The notes below the pieces were generated by a model. It saw only the letters and a program-made list of their open reading frames with translations. It was not told the origin of the DNA and searched no databases. From Isoetes taiwanensis (Eukaryota > Streptophyta > Lycopodiopsida > Isoetales > Isoetaceae): 64,000 nt of DNA. The stretch covers positions 248,001 through 312,000 of the forward strand of contig JAJEKV010000091.1 in the NCBI GenBank assembly GCA_021234155.1. Reading direction: 5' to 3'. The position numbers were made by a program, and so were the translations under genes. Every line of letters begins with the position of its first letter. Within the stretch, counting starts at the first letter, position 1. Positions 57,901-64,000 of this stretch are shown here, piece by piece.

Positions 57901-58162
57901 ATGCATCGTATGGGCTGGAATAATATATATTCATTGTTAGTCGAGTTAATGGAATACGGATTTGAAGGTGATACAGCTTTCCAACCTTCCATCAAATGTC
58001 ATATTTTACATGCCTCTGGTGGTTTGTATTTTACCAACCTACATATTTTACATGGGTGCAGTGGTTGCAATAGCGGCAGTACTAAATATATACATTTTGG
58101 GCTTTCTCAATAAGCAACTACTGCCCAACATTTGCTGGATAGACATTCGGATGGCTGGGTAT
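57901..58162. other. No gene seen
   Basis: Short frames only; this is the left flank of the gypsy LTR. Confidence 0.4.
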
Positions 58163-58833
58163 TGTTACGGCTTAAAGCCGGCTCGGGGGAGTGGCTCATG
58201 CACAACCAACGGGAGTTAATACTCTGGAGGCTAGTAAATATTAGTTAAGGTAGTTTATCCATTAAGGAATGACATATGGGTCTAGATAGAAAATATTGAT
58301 ACCTTAGGAAATGAATCAATGGTTAAACATTTAGATTTTTAAAAAAGGCTGGCTGATAACGGGTCGCGGACCCTTCAGCCGAACCTGCGTTAAAACTCGA
58401 TCAGGATCTTAGGAAACCTCCCGGATTCACAGAAAAAGGGACGAATTGGTCCTGCCGTTGCATGATTACCAGATATTATTAGCCGAAACCCAATCATTCA
58501 AGATCTTTAGCCTTTTGAAAGATATTTAGGCTCAGAAAAGGGAATCCGGAATTAGTTCATCTCAGCCTTTAAAAGCAACCGTTCTTCCTTAGCTTGAGAG
58601 AGAATCCGACTGAGTTTCTGAGCAGAAGAGCTGATCTGTAGTAGCCATTGCCGAACTAAATAGCCTTCAGTGCTTGATCACCTTTGTTTTTGCCTGTGGT
58701 TGTGGAGTAAGACAACGATTTCTTGCTCAAGAGATTGAGCCCGGTTGGGTGGATCACATCTTTCCTAAAGATTGGAGTGTAGAAATATTATTTTGTGTTG
58801 TTTGGAGTTGCTTTAGTTTAGCTTGTTGTATCA
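58163..58833 (+). mobile_element. 5' LTR of a Ty3/gypsy element
   Basis: The LTR begins TGTTACGG and ends GTATCA (imperfect terminal inverted repeat TGTTAC/GTATCA), 671 bp long. It is placed exactly by the primer site that follows after three bases. A TATA-like CCTTTAAAAG at about 58565 is a plausible promoter. The 3' LTR is absent from the window, so age cannot be estimated here. Confidence 0.75.
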
Positions 58834-58837
58834 AATT

Positions 58838-58851
58838 TGGTATCAGAGCCA
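58838..58851 (+). other. Primer-binding site (tRNA-iMet)
   Basis: TGGTATCAGAGCCA is complementary to the 3' end of plant initiator methionine tRNA, the usual primer for minus-strand DNA synthesis in such elements. Confidence 0.9.
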
Positions 58852-58872
58852 GCCACCCTTAGACCTGTGAAG

Positions 58873-59948
58873 ATGGCACACCGTTATAATATCTCTGAAG
58901 AGCAATATCAGCAGGTGTTAAGAACTGATGATTTCATCGCTACCCAGATAGCACTGCCACAGCCTACATCTCCAGAGGATTACCAGTACAAATTAGAGCA
59001 GATTGCTCTACTCTATGGTTTTCTTCCCAGTAATGCCCAGCCACCTCCATTACCCAGAGACCCTCCACCTGCTCATCCACCACCGCCTGAGAATCCGCCG
59101 CCAGATACTGGCAACCCAGAGCCTCTAAAGACTACTGAAACTGATACGTCAACTAAAAGGGATAAGGCTCCTAAATGGTTGGAAAAAGTTGATCTGCCAT
59201 ACTTTACTGGCGGAGTGTCTGTTAAGCCAATGCAAGTAATAAGTTTCCTGGGGATATGGGAAAAGTTCTTTGAGAGAGTTAACGCGACCGAACAAGAGAA
59301 ACTGCAAGCCATGGACACATATTTAGATGAACAAGCTCAAGTCTGGTGGCAAGGTCGCAGATTGATGCAGCCTGAAGTTAACTCATGGGCAGTTTTTCGT
59401 AGTGCATTTGAAGCCCATTATCTGCCTGCAAACTATTACAGGATATTGCAAAAAGAATGGGACCTTGTTAAACAGGATGACGGTGAAACAATGTCCGAAT
59501 ATTACATGAAATTTAGTCATCTAGATTCACAAGTTAGGAACTTGGGTGAACACGAACTCTTAAGGAAGTTCGTGAATGGGTTGAGGGAGGACATATTTGC
59601 AGAGTTAGATCTTATTGAACCAGTTAACATGGAAGATGCAATTAAAAAAGCAGGCGCTGCAGAACGAAAGTTGAATCCCAAGGCTCGTAAGTTGGTTATA
59701 TGGGAAGGAGCACCTTCTCGTGAACAGAAAAGACCAAAGCGAGAAAAATTTGAAAATAGAAGAGATAAGAAAAATAAAAGGGGTCGGGAAGAGCGTAAGA
59801 CCAGATTTAATGGGAGGAATGGAAAACGCTCTAATAATGGACAAAAGACTAAACAGGAACAGAGTAAAGGGCCAAAGACTGGATGTTATAATTGTGGGGG
59901 GTCCACATTATCAATCCAACTGCCCGAAGAATACAGCCCCGGCAGATA
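58873..59948 (+). CDS. gag: Gypsy gag polyprotein, frame broken in the zinc knuckle
   Basis: ATG 58873 opens MAHRYNISEEQYQQV. A Pro-rich spacer lies at residues about 58-90. A retrotransposon gag domain follows (AQVWWQGRRLM, FRSAFEAHYLP, LVKQDDGETMSEYYMKF, LRKFVNGLREDIFAEL; residues about 160-260), then a highly basic tail (KREKFENRRDKKNKRGREERK). The nucleocapsid knuckle starts CYNCGG, but at a G6 run (59896-59901) the frame leaves the motif. The neighbouring frame continues with [10 protein letters not shown]. The frame seen therefore ends at 59948 in an unrelated tail. Confidence 0.9.
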
Positions 59949-60172
59949 AAAATACAAAGAAAGTGCAGTTTAAAGAGCCGCCGCCTAAGGAAAGGCAAGT
60001 TGCTCAATCTCACCATGTGGAAGATAGACCCGAAACTTCCAGGGAAGGAGAGAAAATAAATAAAGGAAAGCTTGCAGCCATTGAACAGGAAAAAGGGAGA
60101 CTGCAAATTGCATACCTAAAGAATTTGTCAGAAGACGATACAGGTCTTCAGAAGCATGGCTGTTTAAAATGA
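59882..60172 (+). CDS. Gypsy gag C-terminus/linker in the +1 frame
   Basis: The frame carries the rest of the zinc knuckle (CYNCGG then PHYQSNC, spacing CX2CX3HX4C) and a polar linker ([18 protein letters not shown]), ending at the TGA 60170-60172. The stop directly follows T TTA AAA (60163-60169), a classical -1 slippery heptamer in this frame. The protease frame begins at the overlapping ATG 60169. Confidence 0.75.
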   Translation, partial: DVIIVGGPHYQSNCPKNTAPADKNTKKVQFKEPPPKERQVAQSHHVEDRPETSREGEKINKGKLAAIEQEKGRLQIAYLKNLSEDDTGLQKHGCLK

Positions 60173-61161
60173 AAGGTTCAGTAAAAGGTCAAGATGTGAC
60201 TGTTTTACTTGATGATGGTTCAACACATGATTTTATCTCGCAGGACTTGGTGTACAAATTAGGATTACCTATCTGTGATTTGCAAACAAAAATCACAGTG
60301 GTGCAGGGTTTGAAAGGTCCTAGGAACCAGTGTGATAAATATGTGGTAGCTCCCATCCAAATAGGGCAGTATTTTGAAGAAAGAGTGTTGATTATGGCCC
60401 CTCTAGGAACTATGGATGTGATATTAGGAATTGCATGGCGAGAACAGTATGATGCCCGACCTAATTACAGGGAAAAGACAGTAACTATAATGGTTGAAGG
60501 GCAACCTTTGAAGTTGTGTACAGATTCCACATTTCAAGCTGAACCCCTACTGACATACTCTGAAACTAAGAAGTTAATACAGGGCGAAGCTGAATCATAC
60601 TTTATTTACTTGAGAAACTCTGACCCTCCATCACAGGTGCCTCTCGAGTTGTACAGTTTTCTGAGACAATTTGACGATCTCTTCAAAGATGAGGAAACTT
60701 TAGATCTACCTCCTCATCGTCCAGAGGATCATGCTATACAGTTGCAAGAAAACGCTAAACCTCCAAACATGGCGCCTTATAGAGTCAGCCATTTTGAGAA
60801 ATTAGAGCTTGAGAAACAGATAGCAGAGATGTTAGAACGGCAGCTAATACGGCCAAGCTATTCCCCTTTTGGTGCACCTGTTATTCTTATCAAAAAGAAA
60901 GATAAGGGATATAGAATGTGTGTGGATTATAGAGCTCTTAATAAGCTGACTGTCAAAGATAAATTTCCAGTACCTAGAGCTGATGATTTATTTGATGAAT
61001 TACGAGGTGCCTGTATATGTAGCAAAATTGATTTGAAGTCAGGATATCACTAGATCCGAATTAAGGAAGAAGACATTGGTAAAACGGCATTCAGAACAAC
61101 TTTTGGTCACTATGAGTTTCGTGTAATGCCTTTTGGTCTAACCAATGCCCCGGCAACTTTC
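60145..61161 (+). pseudogene. pol: Gypsy protease and partial reverse transcriptase, truncated
   Basis: The frame contains the aspartic protease block [15 protein letters not shown] (active site DGS in place of D(S/T)G). The start of RT follows: [54 protein letters not shown] at 61051-61053 stands where Gln (GYHQIRI) is normal, and the frame continues [15 protein letters not shown]. The YADD box, RNase H and integrase are missing because the copia LTR begins at 61162. The element is non-autonomous as it stands. Confidence 0.9.
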
Positions 61162-61667
61162 TGTTAGAATCAGAGCTTGGGGTTTGAACCCAAGTATACC
61201 AAGACTCTGTCTCCTTCAAACCCACCCGCTCCTTAACTTGCATACACGCACTTGTATCTGCACTCAGCTCATTGTTTTCTATCACCATCATTCATCTATA
61301 TATTTTCTCATCAACCTGGATATATCCACTTGTCAAATCGTGCATGCCCTTCATATAGAAAGTTTTCCAACTTGCCTAAATAATAGGATGCCCTGCTGTC
61401 CTTAAGTTCCAGCTGTCGTTGACTTTGACCCGTTTGACCAGTCAAAACCCTAAGTGGCGGGCAGGGGGTATCAAGCGTTTTCTAGCGGCCGTAGCAACGT
61501 CTGGGTAGTATCTGCCCACCACTTTTCAACTTCTATGTTTTTTTCTTGCATTCACTGCCACTGCTTCTCATGAATGCTTGTATGAATCCTCATTAGCCTA
61601 GGGGAGCCAAGATGTGGTCACTAATCTCCTTATATGCTCGAATATCACATGACACATAATTTTAACA
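61162..61667 (-). mobile_element. 3' LTR of a Ty1/copia element inserted in the gypsy RT
   Basis: The plus strand begins TGTTAGAA and ends TTTTAACA, a TGTTA/TAACA inverted terminus, 506 bp. A polypurine tract lies directly beyond it on the minus strand. This makes it the 3' LTR of a minus-strand element. The insertion point follows the gypsy codons for PATF. Confidence 0.85.
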
Positions 61668-61676
61668 TTCCCCCTT
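61668..61676 (-). other. Polypurine tract of the copia element
   Basis: The minus strand reads AAGGGGGAA immediately before TGTTAAAATT of the LTR. This is the expected primer for plus-strand synthesis. Confidence 0.85.
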
Positions 61677-62580
61677 CATGTGATATTCCCTGTTTTTCAA
61701 ACCCAGGTGCAGGTTTCAAGAATGTTGTACTTACATCCATATGATGGATTTCAAGGTCACAAGCATTAGCAATAGCTAATAACATTCTCAAACTATTTAT
61801 CTTTACCAATGGTGAGAATGTTTCATCAAAATCTTCCCCTTTTTTCTGTGTAAAGCCCTGTGCAACAAGTCTGGCTTTGAATTTCTTAGTATTTTTGTCT
61901 ACTCCTGGTTTTATTCTATAGATCCACTTACTTCCAACTATATTCTTATCAGAAGGAATATCTACCACTGTATAAGTGTCTGTTCTTTTGAATACTCTCA
62001 TTTCTTCTTCTATAGCACATTTCCAGTTCTTTCCATTCTTATCTTGAACTGCTTCCATATAATTTTGTGGAATCTTGTCTGTTTCAAGTATCAAAATGTC
62101 TATTAATTTCTCCTACCTGAGATCTAAGTCTTTTACTTTTCCCAAGTTCAGTTCTACCATGAGACTCTAAATTATGTTTGGCTTCTTACGCCAACATTTG
62201 AGCTTCGTTTCGTGCGGGTTTTCTTTTTGGTCTATCGGTTTTATCAACTTACGCCTCTTGGTGTTCAATCTCTTGCTTTCAAAGACTTGATTCCCTTACG
62301 GCTCAACAACATTACTTGGAATCATTTCGACTCATTATCGAGTCACTCAAATCTACGCTCCAATCCTTGAGTTTTTCCTCTTCACTTATTGGTGATTTAC
62401 TTCTTCAATACTATCTTTCCTTTCACTTTCACATGGATCTTCAGTATTTATCTTGGAAATTTTCCTATAAAATTCATTTTCATTGAAGACCACATCTCTA
62501 CTCACTATAATTTTTCTTCTAGCAGAATCATATAATCTGAATGCTTTCGAGTTAGAATCATACCCTACTAGATAAGATCA
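61677..62580 (-). pseudogene. Copia pol remnant (integrase-RT linker and N-terminal RT)
   Basis: Minus strand: near 62575-62480 the linker reads YLVGYDSNSKAFRLYD and ARRKIIVSRDVVFNE. After stops it resumes at 62094 with the start of RT: IPQNYMEAVQDKNGKNW, DKNIVGSKWIYRIK, FKARLVAQGFTQKKGEDFDETFSPL and IHHMDVSTTFLKP. Directly after this the frame runs into the polypurine tract, so the catalytic YVDD region and RNase H are deleted. Similarity stops at about 62580, so the 5' part and 5' LTR are also missing. Confidence 0.85.
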
Positions 62581-62589
62581 GGGATAAGT

Positions 62590-62775
62590 TCAATACGTTG
62601 TACGTTTTATACGGAATACGTATGAATTGTATGATACGGCACATATTTGCCGTATAAAACGTAAAAAATACGGCAAAAAAAAATTCCGGTGTCGGAAGAT
62701 TTTCGCGTACGCGAAAACAACGCGTGAAAAGACGCTTGAAACATTTTCGCGTCAGACGCCGAACAAGCTTGATGC

Positions 62776-62816
<41 letters not shown>
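62590..62816 (+). mobile_element. Short poly(A)-tailed insertion with inverted repeat
   Basis: TACGTTTTATACGG (about 62598-62611) and CCGTATAAAACGTA (about 62650-62663) are exact inverted repeats around a 38-bp loop. A GC-richer segment (TTTTCGCGTACGCGAAAA and similar) follows and ends in a pure A run of about 38 (62778-62815). The tail suggests a retroposed SINE or 5'-truncated element next to the broken end of the copia fragment. Confidence 0.55.
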
Positions 62817-62819
<3 letters not shown>

Positions 62820-64000
62820 TAAATCCGTTTACACAGACTTTTATCATTCAATGGACTTCATGCAAAGACCATTTTCAGATACAATTGGCAGCCTTAGGTT
62901 AGACCAGATGTCAACTAACCTAAGCCTTAATCTGGTTACAAAATATCAAAAATTTAATTCCATTAAATACGATGAAAAGAAGTACACTAATCATTTCTTG
63001 GTCTTTATACCCAAGACACAAACTGTATTGCCATTTGAGAATAAAAAAGTATACGTTCAAAGTGATATCTGATGTTGAAGCCATGTTGAAAGTTGATCTT
63101 GAATAGTCCTTAGCTTCCATGTCATGTAGACAAATAAAATATTGTATTTCTCACAACTTCAAAACAAAGAGCAAGAAGTTCGGTTACCTGCAGTAGAACC
63201 AGAGGACAGTTAGCCAAAGAATGGGTAAAAGCCTAAGCTACTAACAGGTAAGCTGTGAACTTCTTGGGTTTACCACCCTTCACTTTGTAAAAAGTCCCCT
63301 GAAATGGGCAAAACAATTGTGGAGACATGCAGACATAGGATTATTAAATTATCAGCATGTCTAATTCCCATATTATGCTGCCAACCATATATCACAGTTA
63401 GAAAGCAGCCTTAAATTAATATGCGAGTTGAATCGGTAGTATCACTAAGCAAATATAGGAGGCGAACCTATTGCACGCTTATTGAGGCACACAGAGATAA
63501 ACAATCTTGTCTACATCAAAGATACAAAGGCCATTTTAAGTCATTTTAGAGCATTTATACATCTAGCTTGAGCGCAATAATGCATAAAGCATAATCATAA
63601 GACACGATCTTGAATGTGCATAATGCTATCTTCTGAGTCTGCCTATCTCAAAAGCCTATGCTTTAGATGTACAACTATACCACTGGTTATTTATTACATA
63701 GAAGACATCCAAATTATGCTTATAAGAGCTAAACTTCATGCCAAATGGATCTGCTACATTAGCTATTAAGACGGTCATTTGTTCCATGTAAAAATAAAAT
63801 GATTCAAATACAATTTCAATGCATAGAATCCAAAATTATTATAAACAGGAAATGTAACCTGTTGTGCTCGAACTTGAGGGAAAACTCCAGCTTAATGCTC
63901 GAATTTGGGGAAGATTCCAGCTTAATGCGCCACATTTTTGACATTAGATTGATCCACATAACTTTCGTAACCATCATACTGGATTGTTCCAGTGCCATAG
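62817..64000. other. No gene seen
   Basis: This is AT-rich sequence. A small direct duplication (CTCGAA(C/T)TTG(A/G)GG ... TTCCAGCTTAATGC) is visible at 63868-63928. No domain or splice pattern is supportable. Confidence 0.4.

Noticed and set aside
1-64000. CRISPR-like or bacterial defence system
   Set aside because: The regular repeats lack unique equal-length spacers and there are no cas-like genes. Introns, LTR elements and PPR sequence show plant nuclear DNA.

Overview
This window looks like nuclear DNA of a land plant with a large, repeat-rich genome. A non-seed plant such as a fern is my best guess, not a demonstrated fact. The evidence is GT-AG introns of plant size, a PPR (pentatricopeptide repeat) pseudogene with an E-type tail, a PCC13-62-type desiccation-related domain, Ty3/gypsy and Ty1/copia retrotransposons, several LINE fragments, and long AT-rich stretches without genes. 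I see no bacterial operons, rRNA genes or CRISPR arrays.

Layout. 0-12.6 kb is almost all repeats: CACCACATG-type short repeats, two large palindromes, a 19-bp minisatellite with a 426-bp higher-order period, three to four copies of a complex repeat of about 0.8 kb carrying a hairpin, two further tandem families (about 167 bp and 157 bp), and a pair of related hairpins. 12.7-16.7 kb holds two damaged, unrecognised genes. 17.7-20.8 kb has inverted diverged copies of the 0.8-kb repeat and the 3' half of a LINE on the minus strand. 21.4-24.3 kb has a pogo/psq-type transposase relic and the PPR pseudogene. 24.6-27.7 kb has unrecognised coding remnants. 28.4-33.0 kb has no gene that I can support.

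33.09-35.53 kb contains the most interesting gene: a signal peptide, a long extensin-like SPPPP region, and a ferritin-like desiccation-related (PCC13-62) domain encoded over three exons. Its proline-rich exon is open in all three forward frames, and the SPPPP-coding frame changes repeatedly, sometimes at poly-C runs. 35.7-46.3 kb carries LINE remnants and a frameshifted minus-strand gene with a DUF7869-like signature. 49.96-56.82 kb is an intact 12-exon minus-strand gene for a coiled-coil protein of about 1,331 residues; every exon junction I checked keeps phase. 58.16-61.16 kb is a Ty3/gypsy element (5' LTR, tRNA-iMet primer site, gag, protease, partial RT) cut off by the LTR of an oppositely oriented Ty1/copia element (61.16-62.58 kb). 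A short poly(A)-tailed insertion follows.

Only the coiled-coil gene and, subject to frame confirmation, the proline-rich/ferritin-like gene look like functional host genes. Frame breaks at homopolymers recur in three unrelated loci (C runs near 33.4 and 34.4 kb, A7 at 14.3 kb, G6 at 59.9 kb). Some apparent pseudogenisation may therefore be residual assembly error.
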